The notes under the pieces were generated by a model that saw nothing but the letters and a program-made list of their open reading frames with translations, ran no database searches and was not told where the DNA came from. Position numbers and translations under genes: made by a program. From Rossellomorea sp. SC111 (lineage in GTDB: Bacteria; Bacillota; Bacilli; Bacillales; Bacillaceae_B), in contig NZ_JANIOC010000003.1 in assembly GCF_024733565.1 (NCBI RefSeq), positions 62,001 through 126,000 of the forward strand: a DNA stretch of 64,000 bases, given 5' to 3'. The number at the start of each line of letters is the position of its first letter. Position 1 is the first letter of the stretch. This document shows, piece by piece, positions 44,446 through 53,967 of the stretch.

Positions 44446-44682
44446 TTAACACCATCCACCTTCGTCACAATCCGTGTACCTTGCATCATGGCCTTCAGTG
44501 GAAGTATAGTTTTGATAAATTTTATTTTCTCTTGCTTCGAAGTTCGGTTCCATTGTCAGTCCATCAAGGGGCAAGGAAGTTCTGCCGATTGTCTGACCAT
44601 CTAGGAATAATTCGACTTCACCATTTTTAAGCCTGCCTGTCACCCTGCTTGTAACGTCTAATTTCTTTGGTTCAAGCGCCAT
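44446..44682 (-). CDS. yusG: YusG (DUF2553) protein
   Basis: 78 residues. LKNGEVELFLDGQTIGRTSLPLDG.. then FEARENKIYQNY and a C-terminal CDEGGWC. The size, text and position between gcvH and yusF match YusG of B. subtilis, of unknown function. The final cysteine pair might bind metal (inference). ATG 44682 follows AAAGGATGA. Confidence 0.85.
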   Translation of the reverse strand: MALEPKKLDVTSRVTGRLKNGEVELFLDGQTIGRTSLPLDGLTMEPNFEARENKIYQNYTSTEGHDARYTDCDEGGWC

Positions 44683-44731
44683 ACGTATTCATCCTTTCTT
44701 TTTACGAATACTCATATGTTGCCCAAAAAGA

Positions 44732-44765
44732 ATAACAAAACACCTTGAGAAATCCTCAAGGTGTC
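44732..44765 (-). terminator. Terminator of gcvH
   Basis: 10-bp stem ACACCTTGAG/CTCAAGGTGT then TTTGTT on the minus strand. Confidence 0.85.
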
Positions 44766-44775
44766 CGGTTGGAAA

Positions 44776-45159
44776 TTATCCTTCATTAATCATTTTATCG
44801 TACTGTTCAGCTGTCATCAGCTTGTCTACTTCTCCAGCATCTGAAGGCTCCACAACGACCATCCATGCTTTCTCATAAGGCGATTCGTTCACGAACTCAG
44901 GGCTGTCGGACAGCTCTTCATTCACTTCTACAACCTTACCGGAAACAGGGGCGTATAGCTCAGAAACGGTCTTTACCGATTCAACACTGCCGAAAGGCTC
45001 GTCCGCTTTGATTTCATCTCCAACTTCAGGTAACTCGACGAATACGATATCGCCCAGCTCAGATTGTGCAAATGATGTGATTCCTACGCGTACATTTTCC
45101 CCTTCAACTTTGACCCACTCGTGTTCTTCTGAATAACGAAGTTCTTTCGGTGTACTCAT
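44776..45159 (-). CDS. gcvH: Glycine cleavage system H protein
   Basis: 127 residues. It carries the lipoyl group that shuttles aminomethyl between the P, T and L proteins, and in Bacillus also serves as donor in lipoate relay. The lipoylation site is [15 protein letters not shown], with the modified lysine near residue 63. [12 protein letters not shown] and [11 protein letters not shown] are conserved. The rest of the cleavage system is not in the window; LipA at 20.8 kb makes its cofactor. Confidence 0.96.
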   Translation of the reverse strand: MSTPKELRYSEEHEWVKVEGENVRVGITSFAQSELGDIVFVELPEVGDEIKADEPFGSVESVKTVSELYAPVSGKVVEVNEELSDSPEFVNESPYEKAWMVVVEPSDAGEVDKLMTAEQYDKMINEG

Positions 45160-45287
45160 TCTCTATCCCTCCAAATGCTAGTTATACAACCTAATATTGA
45201 CACACTTTTCATCGAAAAAGCAAGAAAACTAAGTGTGAATAATGAAACTTTTTCATCGTCCACGATCTGTGAATCTCGAACCCATAT

Positions 45288-45647
45288 TTACTTCCAGGTT
45301 TCCTCGAACGTCTCTTCTTTAAAACCTACGGTCACCTTGCTCCCATCCGTTGTGATTGGACGTTTGATGAGCATCCCATCTGAGGAAAGGATTTCTAATA
45401 ATTCTTCATCAGATGCTGAATTCACTTTATCTTTCAAGCCCATTTCACGATACTTTTTGCCACTTGTATTGAAAAATTTCTTAAGAGGGTATCCACTTTT
45501 TTCATACAGGCTTTTGAGCTCCATTTTTGACGGGGGATTTTCTACAATATGTATTTCATCTATGGAGAGACCCTGGTCCTCCAGCCACTTTTTTGCTTTT
45601 TTGCATGTACCGCACTTTGGATAAGAATAAAAAGTCAACGACATCAT
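45288..45647 (-). CDS. yusI: ArsC/Spx-family protein YusI
   Basis: 119 residues. The N-terminal YPKCGTCKKAKKWL holds a CxxC (about residues 11-14), and the C-terminal MLIKRPITTDGSKVTVGF holds the conserved RP of the ArsC/Spx fold. Unlike Spx it lacks a clear RNA polymerase-binding surface, so a reductase-like role is more likely; this is not settled. Start is ATG 45647 or 45644 after AAAGGTGG. Confidence 0.85.
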   Translation of the reverse strand: MMSLTFYSYPKCGTCKKAKKWLEDQGLSIDEIHIVENPPSKMELKSLYEKSGYPLKKFFNTSGKKYREMGLKDKVNSASDEELLEILSSDGMLIKRPITTDGSKVTVGFKEETFEETWK

Positions 45648-45756
45648 TCCACCACCTTTCTTGGTTAGTGCCGGATAGGGTGTGTTCCCATCCGGTCACC
45701 GTGAATCTATGTCTTACATTCGACAATATCCGTTAGTATCCTTCTTTTCCGGAACA

Positions 45757-46059
45757 TTACTCACATTGTTTTTCAACGGTTTCAACCAATTCTTTGAGGA
45801 GGACGGTTGCGTTGTCCAGCTCAAGAGAATAGAAACGCTGTGTTCCTTTTTGCTCCAGTGATACTAGCTGCTGATCTCTAAGGATCTTCAAGTGATGGGA
45901 AACAGCAGGTCGGGATAATGTCATATTTTCAGTTATCTGATTGACCGTAAGAGGTTCTTGTTCGGCAAGAAGTAAAATGATATCTTGACGATAAGGATCG
46001 CTCAGCGCTTGAAATAATGGTATACAAGCACGAAATGTATCGATTGCTTTTTGACCCAT
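45757..46059 (-). CDS. ArsR-family winged-helix repressor
   Basis: 100 residues. FQALSDPYRQDIILLLAEQEPLTVNQITENMTLSRPAVSHHLKILRDQQLVSLEQKGTQRFY is a full ArsR/SmtB winged helix with the recognition helix RPAVSHHLKIL. The metal-binding ELCVCDL motif is absent, so it probably senses something other than As or Cd. It lies 32 bp downstream of the SDR gene and probably represses both through the 36-bp palindrome upstream. Confidence 0.88.
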   Translation of the reverse strand: MGQKAIDTFRACIPLFQALSDPYRQDIILLLAEQEPLTVNQITENMTLSRPAVSHHLKILRDQQLVSLEQKGTQRFYSLELDNATVLLKELVETVEKQCE

Positions 46060-46091
46060 AGTGTTCTCCCTTCAAACTCATTCAATAGTAA

Positions 46092-46871
46092 TTATACCCG
46101 TTCTTGTACCTTGCGAACAATACTCGTGACCATTTTACGCGGCATGAATCGAATCGACTGAGTGAGGATGCGATTTTTCATCCCCGGGACAATTACCGTT
46201 TTCGTATTGGTCATCATCTGTTTATATCCTTCCTCCACTACATCTTCAACACTCATCACGCCTGATTGGAACAGTTTGGAGGACTGAAGTTCGGCTGCGT
46301 CACTGAACCCCGTTTTAGTGGCACCTGGGCATAGAGCCGTCACTTTCACTCCATGTGGTGCCCACTCATTCGCCAAAGCTTCCGATAAAGACAATACGTA
46401 CGCTTTTGTCGCATAATACACTGCCATTAGCGGTCCGGGCTGAAAAGCAGCCGTTGATGCGACATTTAATATTTGTCCCTTCTTCCTATTCACCATCTCT
46501 TTACCAAAATACTTACTCAACTCTGTAAGGGCAGTAATATTCACTTGGATCATGTCCAATTCCTTTGACAGCTCCGTTTGCTCAAATTCTCCAAATAAAC
46601 CGAACCCTGCATTATTGATCAAAATATCCACTGGTATTCTTTGTGCTTTTATTTCCTCATACAATTTCTTTGAAGCATCAGGCTTTGAAAGGTCAGAAGT
46701 AAATACGTATGTCTTGACCCCATACTTATTCTCAATTTCATTTGAAAGAGTTTGAAGCTTCCCCTCACTACGGGCGACAAGAATCACATCATGGCCAGAT
46801 CCTGCGAATTTATGACTGAAGTTTAACCCGATTCCGCTAGAAGCTCCTGTTATCAGTACCGTTTTATTCAT
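46092..46871 (-). CDS. Short-chain dehydrogenase/reductase
   Basis: 259 residues of classical SDR type. Cofactor motif TGASSGIG, structural NNAG, catalytic Ser in NVASTAAF and YYATKAY giving YxxxK. The segment FLARSEGKLQ-like after beta2 (LVARSEGKL) favours NADP. The C-terminus is basic (MPRKMVTSIVRKVQERV). It resembles YqjQ-type SDRs whose substrates are unknown. It is first in a two-gene unit with the ArsR gene; AAGGTGG precedes the ATG. Confidence 0.87.
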   Translation of the reverse strand: MNKTVLITGASSGIGLNFSHKFAGSGHDVILVARSEGKLQTLSNEIENKYGVKTYVFTSDLSKPDASKKLYEEIKAQRIPVDILINNAGFGLFGEFEQTELSKELDMIQVNITALTELSKYFGKEMVNRKKGQILNVASTAAFQPGPLMAVYYATKAYVLSLSEALANEWAPHGVKVTALCPGATKTGFSDAAELQSSKLFQSGVMSVEDVVEEGYKQMMTNTKTVIVPGMKNRILTQSIRFMPRKMVTSIVRKVQERV

Positions 46872-46893
46872 TTATGATAACCACCTTACTTTA

Positions 46894-46929
46894 ATGTTTA
46901 AACACTTAAACGTTTAAGTGTTTAAACAT
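46894..46929. promoter_or_regulatory. 36-bp perfect palindrome upstream of the SDR-arsR unit
   Basis: Each half is 18 bp, with the axis between 46911 and 46912: ATGTTTAAACACTTAAAC and its complement. GTTTAAAC occurs near both ends, and TTAAACGTTTAA in the centre. It lies 23 bp before the SDR ATG. Confidence 0.7.
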
Positions 46930-46970
46930 ATAATAATTAATTTAGTTCGGAATGTCAAGTGAGAATAAAG

Positions 46971-47006
46971 AAAGGGACGGACCTCCGAATCGGAGGTCCG
47001 TCCCTA
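46971..47006. repeat. Family C hairpin, also terminator of fadE
   Basis: Perfect 15-bp stem AGGGACGGACCTCCG/CGGAGGTCCGTCCCT (46973-46987 with 46991-47005), followed on the minus strand by TTCTTTATTC. Confidence 0.85.
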
Positions 47007-47012
47007 CGTTAC

Positions 47013-48797
47013 TTACAGGGCATATTTTTCTAAGTCAATCAGCTTTTCTGATGCTTCACGCTTCACTGCGATCACATTGATCGGTGTGTGGCGGGTGAAT
47101 TTACGAAGAGCTGACAGCATCATACGGAGTGTGTCACCTGTTTCAGTTGCCACAAGCGTTTCTTTCGCGTGCTGTTCGATTTCATTGAAAGCTTCTTGAC
47201 AGAAGATTTGTGTGTAAAGAAGCTTTTGTTTCGCTTTCTCGACTCCACCTTTTTCAATTGCTTTTTCCGTTCTAAGGACAACGGATTCCATTGCATAAGC
47301 CTGAGAAACGATATCCGCAATGTTCACAAGGATTTCCTGTTCTTTTTCAAGGGCTTTACCATATTTCTGTGCAGCCAATCCTGCCAACATCAAGCCGATT
47401 TTCTTTGCATTTTTCACAAGATACTTCTCTTGTGCCAATGGCTCATCGCCCACTTCTTCAGGCATAAGCATCATCAATTCTTCTTGAAGAGCCTGTGCTT
47501 TTTGAAGCAATGGCAGTTCACCCTTCATGGCTTTACGAAGGTATGTGCCTGGAACAAGAAGTCGGTTGATTTCATTCGTTCCTTCGAAGATCCGGTTGAT
47601 ACGGGAATCACGGTACATTCTTTCAATTTCATATTCCTGCATGAAACCGTATCCACCATGAAGCTGAACACCTTCATCTACTATATAGTCAAGCACTTCT
47701 GTTGCGAAGAATTTATTTAATGAACACTCGATTGCATACTCAGCAATGGACTTTGCAACCTCTGTTCCATTCTTTACTTCTTCATCCGTCAGTTTGCTCA
47801 TGCGGTCTTCGAATAATCCTACTGTACGGTAAACGGAAGATTCCGCTGCGTACAATTTAGACGCCATGGTCGCAAGCTTTTCTTTCGTTAAGTTGAAGCT
47901 TGAGATCGGTGTTTTGAACTGCTGACGCTGATTGGTGTATTGAACGGTTACTTCAAGGGCACGTTTACTCGCTCCGACAGCACCTACACCTAATTTGTAA
48001 CGCCCGATGTTTAAGATATTGAAGGCGATGATATGGCCTTTTCCTGCATCCCCAAGTAGATTTTCAACCGGGATTTCAGCATCCTCTAAGATCAATGTAC
48101 GAGTGGAAGAGCTCTTGATCCCCATCTTCTTTTCTTCTGGACCTGTTGAAACGCCAGGGAATTCTTTTTCTACGATGAATGCTGAGAAATGCTCCCCATC
48201 AATCTTCGCATATACAACGAACACATCTGCAAATGCAGAGTTTGTGATCCATTGTTTTTCACCGTTCAGAATGTAGTGGGTACCTTCTGCATTTAATTTA
48301 GCCGTCGTCTTCGCACCAAGGGCATCTGATCCAGATCCTGGCTCTGTCAAAGCGTAAGCCGCTAATTTTTCACCTGTAGAAAGTGCAGGAAGATATTTTT
48401 GTTTCTGCTCTTCGTTACCAAATAGTACGATTGGAAGGGACCCGATACCGACATGGGCACCGTGAGAGATGGAGAATCCGCCGGCACGTGACATTTTCTC
48501 AGCAATCAAAGCCGAACTTACTTTATCAAGTCCCAGTCCGCCATACTCTTCAGGTACGTCTGCTCCCAGAAGACCGAGATCCCCTGCTTCTTTTAAAAGG
48601 CGCACAGAATGATCGAACTCATGATTTTCCAGATTATCAATGACAGGTACCACTTCATTCAGTACATAGTCTTCTGTCGTTTTCGCAATCATTTTTTGCT
48701 CATCGGAATAATCCTCCGGTGTGAAAACTTGCTCAAAGCTTACATCTTCAATTAAAAAACTTCCACCCTTGATTAGCTTATCTGTTTGATTCGCCAT
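47013..48797 (-). CDS. fadE: Acyl-CoA dehydrogenase FadE
   Basis: 594 residues, the first oxidative step of beta-oxidation. ACAD core: YGGLGLDKVSSALIAEKMSRAGGFS, YALTEPGSGSDALGAKT (FAD/substrate loop), GEKQWITNSAFADVFVVYAK, and QLHGGYGFMQEYEIERMYRDSRINRIFEGTNEINR near residues 380-415. The catalytic Glu is probably in FEGTNE. A ~150-residue C-terminal helical extension is normal for the YusJ group. It is the last gene of fadN-fadA-fadE. Confidence 0.95.
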   Translation of the reverse strand: MANQTDKLIKGGSFLIEDVSFEQVFTPEDYSDEQKMIAKTTEDYVLNEVVPVIDNLENHEFDHSVRLLKEAGDLGLLGADVPEEYGGLGLDKVSSALIAEKMSRAGGFSISHGAHVGIGSLPIVLFGNEEQKQKYLPALSTGEKLAAYALTEPGSGSDALGAKTTAKLNAEGTHYILNGEKQWITNSAFADVFVVYAKIDGEHFSAFIVEKEFPGVSTGPEEKKMGIKSSSTRTLILEDAEIPVENLLGDAGKGHIIAFNILNIGRYKLGVGAVGASKRALEVTVQYTNQRQQFKTPISSFNLTKEKLATMASKLYAAESSVYRTVGLFEDRMSKLTDEEVKNGTEVAKSIAEYAIECSLNKFFATEVLDYIVDEGVQLHGGYGFMQEYEIERMYRDSRINRIFEGTNEINRLLVPGTYLRKAMKGELPLLQKAQALQEELMMLMPEEVGDEPLAQEKYLVKNAKKIGLMLAGLAAQKYGKALEKEQEILVNIADIVSQAYAMESVVLRTEKAIEKGGVEKAKQKLLYTQIFCQEAFNEIEQHAKETLVATETGDTLRMMLSALRKFTRHTPINVIAVKREASEKLIDLEKYAL

Positions 48798-48833
48798 TTC
48801 GAATCCCCCTAAAAATGTTATTTTGAAAGAGTA

Positions 48834-48863
48834 GAGGGCCTCGAGATTCGAGGTCCGTCCCTC
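48834..48863. repeat. Degenerate family C hairpin inside the fad operon
   Basis: GAGGG-CCTCGA pairs with TCGAGGTCCGTCCCTC. The left arm has lost ACGGA relative to the other copies. It sits in the 69-bp fadA-fadE gap. Confidence 0.7.
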
Positions 48864-48866
48864 CGA

Positions 48867-50045
48867 TTAACCGATTAATTCAAATACGCCGGCTGCTCCC
48901 ATTCCGCCGCCGATGCACATGGTGACGATACCGAATTGCTGGTTTCTGCGTTTCATTTCATGTACCAGTGAAAGGGTCAGCTTCGCGCCGGTACAGCCCA
49001 GTGGATGACCGAGAGCGATGGCTCCTCCATTCACGTTCACCCGTTCTTCATCCAGTCCCAGCTGACGGATGACCTGGATCGATTGGGAAGCAAATGCTTC
49101 ATTCAGTTCGAACAATCCGATATCCGAAAGTTGCAGTCCTGCCATCTTAAGTGCCCGCGGAATTGCTTCCACAGGGCCGATCCCCATGATTTCAGGCGGG
49201 ACTCCCGCTACTGCAAAGCTTCTGAATTTCGCCATCGGCTGCAGTCCTAATGATCCTGCCTTTTCACGATCCATCACCATGACTGCCGCTGCGCCGTCAC
49301 TCGTTTGTGATGAGTTCCCTGCCGTGACAGAGCCCTTCACATTGAAAGCTGGTCGTAATTTAGCGAGAACCTCAGAACTGGTTTCAGCTCTGACACCCTC
49401 ATCTTTTGAAAATTGGAAAGGTTTTTCAACCAGTTTATTTTCACTGTTCACTGAACGGTGAAGCACATCGACCGGGACGATTTCATCGTCAAACTTCCCT
49501 TCAGCGATGGCCTTGGCTGCTTTTTGATGGCTTCGTACGGCAAAGGCATCCTGGTCTTCACGGGATACCCCAAATTTCGTTGCCACCTGTTCTGCTGTAT
49601 GACCCATGCTCATGTAATACTGAGGGGCGTTTTCAGCAAGCTTCGAATTCGGTCGGACCACATGGCCCATCATCGGGACAAGACTCATGGACTCCGCTCC
49701 ACCGGCGATCGCCGTATCAGAGTGACCAAGCATGATTTTTTCTGCCGCATAGGCAATGGATTGTAACCCGGATGAACAATAGCGGTTGATGGTGATTGCC
49801 GGTACGGAATCAGGAAGACCTGCGAGTCCTCCGATATTCCGTGCCATATTCAACCCTTGCTCTGCTTCCGGCATCGCACATCCAATGATCAAGTCATCGA
49901 TGTTACCTTCATAATTCCCTGCACGCTTAAGGGTTTCCTTCACTACAAGTGCTCCAAGATCATCTGGTCTTACCTGAGCCAATGATCCTTTTCGAGATTT
50001 TCCGACTGGTGTTCTTGCACCAGCGACAATGACTGCTTCGCGCAT
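48867..50045 (-). CDS. fadA: Acetyl-CoA acyltransferase (3-ketoacyl-CoA thiolase) FadA
   Basis: 392 residues. The nucleophilic Cys is in [14 protein letters not shown], the His in [16 protein letters not shown], and the second Cys in [12 protein letters not shown]. It cleaves 3-ketoacyl-CoA to acetyl-CoA and a shortened acyl-CoA (EC 2.3.1.16). Start is ATG 50045, 6 nt after GGGGGAAT; an upstream frame extension of seven codons is not used. It lies 37 bp after fadN. Confidence 0.96.
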   Translation of the reverse strand: MREAVIVAGARTPVGKSRKGSLAQVRPDDLGALVVKETLKRAGNYEGNIDDLIIGCAMPEAEQGLNMARNIGGLAGLPDSVPAITINRYCSSGLQSIAYAAEKIMLGHSDTAIAGGAESMSLVPMMGHVVRPNSKLAENAPQYYMSMGHTAEQVATKFGVSREDQDAFAVRSHQKAAKAIAEGKFDDEIVPVDVLHRSVNSENKLVEKPFQFSKDEGVRAETSSEVLAKLRPAFNVKGSVTAGNSSQTSDGAAAVMVMDREKAGSLGLQPMAKFRSFAVAGVPPEIMGIGPVEAIPRALKMAGLQLSDIGLFELNEAFASQSIQVIRQLGLDEERVNVNGGAIALGHPLGCTGAKLTLSLVHEMKRRNQQFGIVTMCIGGGMGAAGVFELIG

Positions 50046-50082
50046 GATATTCCCCCGCTTTCTCATATGATTGAAACGCTGA

Positions 50083-52467
50083 TTAGTTGCGTAATGGTTT
50101 CCCTTTTACAAGCATGTGCTGCATTCTTTGCTGAGACTTAGGCTGTGCAACAAGGCTAAGGAACGCTTCTCTTTCAAGATCCAACAGATACTGTTCGTCG
50201 ACTTCTGTTCCGTATGGTACTTTTCCGCCTGCAATCACATAAGCAAGCTTCTTCGCAATCATCAGGTCGTGGTCCGAAATAAAGCCAGATTGGAACATGG
50301 ATTGAGCTCCAAGAAGAAGAGTTGCATATCCCGGTTCACCTACAACCGGAACCTTTTTACGGATCGGGGCCGAGTAACCGGCTTCATATAGGCCTAGAGC
50401 AGCCTGTTTTGCATCATATAATAAATGATCATTGTTCACGCTGACTCCATCGGCTTTATTCAAGAAATTATTATCCCTTGCTTCATCCCCTGATGTGGAA
50501 ACCTTCGCCATGGCAATCGTTTCGAATACTTTATTGGCCACTTTTTGAAGGTCGAATTCCACTCCGTTTGGTAGATTGGCCAAGTGCTTCATATAAAGCT
50601 CTTTGTTTCCGCCTCCTCCAGGGATCAATCCAACACCGACTTCGACTAAGCCCATGTAAGTTTCCATCGACGCCTGGATGTGGGCAGCCGGTAAGCAGAC
50701 TTCGCTTCCTCCGCCTAATGTCATTCCGAATGGTGCCGCAACAACCGGTTTAGATGAATATTTGATCTTCATCATCGCCTGCTGGAAGTGGCGTACGACC
50801 ATATCGATTTCAAATACATTGTCGTCCTGCGCTTCCATGAGGATCATAGCCAGGTTCGCTCCCACACAGAAGTTCTTACCCTGGTTTCCGATGACCAGCC
50901 CTTTGAAATTCTTTTCAACTTCTTCAACGGCAAAATTGATCATTTGTGTGATATCCATTCCGATGGCATTGTTTGGAGAATGGAATTCAAGAAGTGCGAT
51001 TCCGTCCCCGATGTCAATCAGGCTGGCCCCGGAATTCTTTTTGATGAGTTTTCCTGAGTTCTTCAGCGCCTTTAAGTCGATCGCCTTCGAGTTACGCTCT
51101 ACAAGTTGGTAGTCTCCATTATGATAGAAGTAACGCTCACCGTTTTCTTCTTTATAGAAAGTGGAGTTGCCTTCTGAAAGCATCGTTTCAACCCACTGAG
51201 GTACAGCGTTGCCTTCTTCCTTCATACGGGTTACTGATTTTTCCACTCCGATTGCATCCCATGTTTCAAATGGTCCCATTTCCCAACCGAAGCCCCACTT
51301 CATGGCTTGGTCGATGCCCACGATATCATCGGCGATTTCACCATGGAGCTCCGCTGAATACGTTAAGACCGGTGACACGATATTCCACAGAAGTGAACCT
51401 GCCTGATCTTTTGCATAAACAAGTGATTTGACTTTATTCTTTAAGCCCTTTTCATTTTTCGCCATTTCAAGAGAAGCCGTTTTCAGCTTTTGGCGGGGTT
51501 GATAGTCCATCGTTTCAGGATTAAGTTCCAGGATCTCTTTCCCTTTTTTCAAGAAGAAGCCCTGTCCGCTCTTACTTCCAAGCCAGCCGTTTTCAAGCAT
51601 TTTCTGCATGAAAGCCGGTACTTCGAATACCTTTTGTTCTTCACCTTCCACTTGGTCATACACATTCTTTGCAACATGCGCGAATGTATCAAGTCCTACT
51701 ACATCGAGAGTACGGAAAGTGGCGCTTTTCGGTCTTCCGATCACAGGTCCTGTGATGGAATCGACTTCCCCTACAGAGTAGCCGCCCTTCAGCATTTCCT
51801 GAACGGTGATCAATAAGCCATACGTTCCAATCCGGTTTGCAATGAAGTTTGGCGTATCCTTTGCCATCACGACACCCTTACCGAGGACGTCTTCACCAAA
51901 TGTTTTCATGAAACTCACGACTTCCGGATCCGTCTTTTTCGTCGGGATGACTTCCAGAAGCTTCAAGTAACGTGGCGGATTGAAGAAATGCGTTCCAAGG
52001 AAATTCTTCTGGAAGTCTTCTGACCGTCCTTCTGACATCGCCTCGATGGAAATCCCTGACGTATTGGAACTGATGATGCTTCCCGATTTACGGTAGCGTT
52101 CGACTTGCTCGAACACTTTCTTTTTAATATCTAAATTCTCAACGACTACTTCAATCACCCAGTCGCAATCCCCGATATGTGCAAGGTCATCCTCAAAGTT
52201 GCCTGCTGTAATAAGTGAAGCGTTTTGTTTTGATGTTAATGGAGCAGGTTTTTGCTTGAAGAGCTTTTTTAAAGCGTTTTCACTAAATTGATTACGAAAC
52301 GCCTTGCTCTCTTCCGTAAGGCCCTTCGCTTTATGTTCGTCGGTCAATTCTCTTGGTACGATGTCTAATAACATTGTCGGGATGCCGATATTTGCAAGAT
52401 GCGCGGCTATTCCTGAACCCATGACTCCTGATCCTAACACTGCGGCTTTCTGAATTCTACGAACCAA
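50083..52467 (-). CDS. fadN: FadN, bifunctional 3-hydroxyacyl-CoA dehydrogenase/enoyl-CoA hydratase
   Basis: 794 residues. The N-terminal dehydrogenase has NAD motif [17 protein letters not shown] and [19 protein letters not shown]. The C-terminal crotonase domain from about residue 490 shows [10 protein letters not shown] and [15 protein letters not shown], then [12 protein letters not shown]. The order (dehydrogenase first) is the reverse of E. coli FadB and is typical of YusL/FadN. Start is TTG 52467 ([12 protein letters not shown]), about 9 nt after GGGGG. A FadR site lies 26 bp upstream. Confidence 0.95.
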   Translation of the reverse strand: MVRRIQKAAVLGSGVMGSGIAAHLANIGIPTMLLDIVPRELTDEHKAKGLTEESKAFRNQFSENALKKLFKQKPAPLTSKQNASLITAGNFEDDLAHIGDCDWVIEVVVENLDIKKKVFEQVERYRKSGSIISSNTSGISIEAMSEGRSEDFQKNFLGTHFFNPPRYLKLLEVIPTKKTDPEVVSFMKTFGEDVLGKGVVMAKDTPNFIANRIGTYGLLITVQEMLKGGYSVGEVDSITGPVIGRPKSATFRTLDVVGLDTFAHVAKNVYDQVEGEEQKVFEVPAFMQKMLENGWLGSKSGQGFFLKKGKEILELNPETMDYQPRQKLKTASLEMAKNEKGLKNKVKSLVYAKDQAGSLLWNIVSPVLTYSAELHGEIADDIVGIDQAMKWGFGWEMGPFETWDAIGVEKSVTRMKEEGNAVPQWVETMLSEGNSTFYKEENGERYFYHNGDYQLVERNSKAIDLKALKNSGKLIKKNSGASLIDIGDGIALLEFHSPNNAIGMDITQMINFAVEEVEKNFKGLVIGNQGKNFCVGANLAMILMEAQDDNVFEIDMVVRHFQQAMMKIKYSSKPVVAAPFGMTLGGGSEVCLPAAHIQASMETYMGLVEVGVGLIPGGGGNKELYMKHLANLPNGVEFDLQKVANKVFETIAMAKVSTSGDEARDNNFLNKADGVSVNNDHLLYDAKQAALGLYEAGYSAPIRKKVPVVGEPGYATLLLGAQSMFQSGFISDHDLMIAKKLAYVIAGGKVPYGTEVDEQYLLDLEREAFLSLVAQPKSQQRMQHMLVKGKPLRN

Positions 52468-52492
52468 TGGTATTTCCCCCTTATACACACTT

Positions 52493-52510
52493 TGAATGAA
52501 TACTCATTCA
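52493..52510. promoter_or_regulatory. FadR operator of the fadNAE operon
   Basis: TGAATGAATACTCATTCA, an 18-bp near-perfect palindrome matching the B. subtilis FadR (YsiA) box. Long-chain acyl-CoA would relieve repression (family knowledge). Confidence 0.88.
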
Positions 52511-52898
52511 TTTTTTACTTAAAAAAAAGACACGAATGAGTTCCTGTTACATCTAATATATCGGATTTTCTAAAATATCGCAATATTTAAACGTTAAATT
52601 TACAAAAAATTAACTATTGTCTCCCACACCCACATTGGCCATCATCCAAATCAACCTATTCAACCATCCAAGTCCACGTGATATATACAACCGTCAAAAT
52701 AATTTCTCCTATTTATATATATGAAATATTTTGAGGGACGGACCTTGTGTAGACGACCATTTTTTCTCCCATTTATTATTGAAAGCTTATTATAAAGGGT
52801 TTTTCGTGCTCATGCTTCTTCGTTCCCACGGAAAATTGGAGGTCCGTCCCTCATATTTTTTTAATGATCAGGGAATGTTAGGAGTGGAGGTGTTCTAT
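52511..52898. other. 388-bp region upstream of fadN and the YuzL-like gene
   Basis: AT-rich upstream sequence of fadN (52511-52730) followed by a 122-bp family C element with terminal inverted repeats (52732-52853). Confidence 0.65.
52732..52853. repeat. Extended family C element with 14-bp terminal inverted repeats
   Basis: TGAGGGACGGACCT at 52732-52745 and AGGTCCGTCCCTCA at 52840-52853, with 94 bp of unrelated AT-rich sequence between. It resembles a miniature element more than a simple terminator. Confidence 0.75.
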
Positions 52899-53036
52899 AT
52901 GGCGAAGCAGAAGAAGCATCCTTCTAAGGCTGGGGTTAGTGCAGCGAGTGTGAAGGGGGATGCCGGTCCGACGGTTGAGATGGACGGCGGCGGCAAGAGA
53001 AACAGTCAAAACAATCAATTTAAGAAGCAACCATAG
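52899..53036 (+). CDS. YuzL-family small protein
   Basis: 45 residues: MAKQKKHPSKAGVSAASVKGDAGPTVEMDGGGKRNSQNNQFKKQP. Low hydrophobicity, rich in K, G, S and N, probably disordered; this is the YuzL-like pattern of Bacillus, likely a small acid-soluble or spore-associated protein (inference). The ribosome site GGAGGTG lies 6 nt before ATG 52899, and a strong terminator follows the stop, so it is a real unit. Confidence 0.82.
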   Translation: MAKQKKHPSKAGVSAASVKGDAGPTVEMDGGGKRNSQNNQFKKQP

Positions 53037-53050
53037 AAATATGTGGAGAC

Positions 53051-53086
53051 TGCACCCGAGTAATATGTTCGGGTGCGGTTTTTTTG
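53051..53086 (+). terminator. Terminator of the YuzL-like gene
   Basis: Stem GCACCCGA/TCGGGTGC then GGTTTTTTTG. Confidence 0.88.
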
Positions 53087-53242
53087 TTCGTGGGTTGGAT
53101 GGGGCCACCCCTCATACAAAAATTAACTTTGCCTTCCCGCCCCTTTTAAAGTAAACTATTACTATCAATTCAAAGACGTCAGACCTCCTACTTTACTAAC
53201 ATCACGATCAAAGTAGCTCGTCTGTTTTTTTAAGTACACGAA

Positions 53243-53256
53243 TGATAACGTTTACA
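53243..53256 (+). promoter_or_regulatory. Candidate CcpA cre site
   Basis: TGATAACGTTTACA fits the cre consensus TGWNANCGNTNWCA at every defined position. It lies 19 bp before the ATG of the next gene, where CcpA would act as a roadblock. Confidence 0.5.
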
Positions 53257-53274
53257 GATAAGGAGACTATGTGA

Positions 53275-53901
53275 ATGAAGCGCAGATTTTTGTTTTTTAC
53301 GATTGGACTTTTCATTTTGACGATGGGGGTAGCCCTGATTATTAAGTCTGGCCTTGGAGCCTCTGCCTGGGATGCCCTCGCGGTTGGGGAGTCGAATATG
53401 TTCGGGATCACCGTGGGGACGGCGGTATTTATCAATGGGATTGTGTTGATTGGACTCAATTCCCTCATTATGAAAAAGAAACCAGATGTCCTCGCTGCAG
53501 GATCGATTCTGGTCATTGGCCTGTTGATTGATTTTTGGCTGCTCGTTGTCTTTAACAATTATGCACCCGAGATGGTGTTGCATCAGCTGGTTGCCCTTGC
53601 TTCCGGGATTTTGACGATGGGCCTTGGAATTGCGATTTACCTTCAGGCGAAGTTTCCAGCAAGTCCCATGGACACCCTTATGGTTGCGATTCATACACGT
53701 TTCGGGTTAAATCTTCGTAACTCCCGGATCATCAGTGAAGGATTCGCCCTTTCACTCGCATTCCTCTTTAAAGGGGATATCGGAATCGGGACGATCATTG
53801 TCACCCTCACATTGGGATTCGTCGTTCAATACAGCTTCCCGATTTTCGAACAGCTCTTTGAGAAAAAATCATTGGCGAAAGCAGCGGTTACTGCTGACTG
53901 A
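53275..53901 (+). CDS. YczE-like integral membrane protein
   Basis: 208 residues, five hydrophobic segments starting with FLFFTIGLFILTMGVALIIKSGLGASAWDAL. That GLGASAWD stretch and AKFPASPMDTLMVAI are the YczE/YyaS signatures. B. subtilis YczE is needed for surfactin production in an unknown way. The long PF-like segments suggest a transporter or scaffold, but no substrate is known. ATG 53275 follows GGAG by 9 nt. It is preceded by a cre-like site and followed by a terminator. Confidence 0.83.
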   Translation: MKRRFLFFTIGLFILTMGVALIIKSGLGASAWDALAVGESNMFGITVGTAVFINGIVLIGLNSLIMKKKPDVLAAGSILVIGLLIDFWLLVVFNNYAPEMVLHQLVALASGILTMGLGIAIYLQAKFPASPMDTLMVAIHTRFGLNLRNSRIISEGFALSLAFLFKGDIGIGTIIVTLTLGFVVQYSFPIFEQLFEKKSLAKAAVTAD

Positions 53902-53910
53902 ATCTTACCA

Positions 53911-53948
53911 AAAAGCAACCTTCCCAATTTGGAAGGTTGCTTTTTTCG
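53911..53948. terminator. Terminator between the YczE-like gene and the antiporter
   Basis: 14-bp stem AAAAGCAACCTTCC/GGAAGGTTGCTTTT then TTCG; convergent genes. Confidence 0.88.
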
Positions 53949-53967
53949 TGTTCATGTGAAGAGAGCG

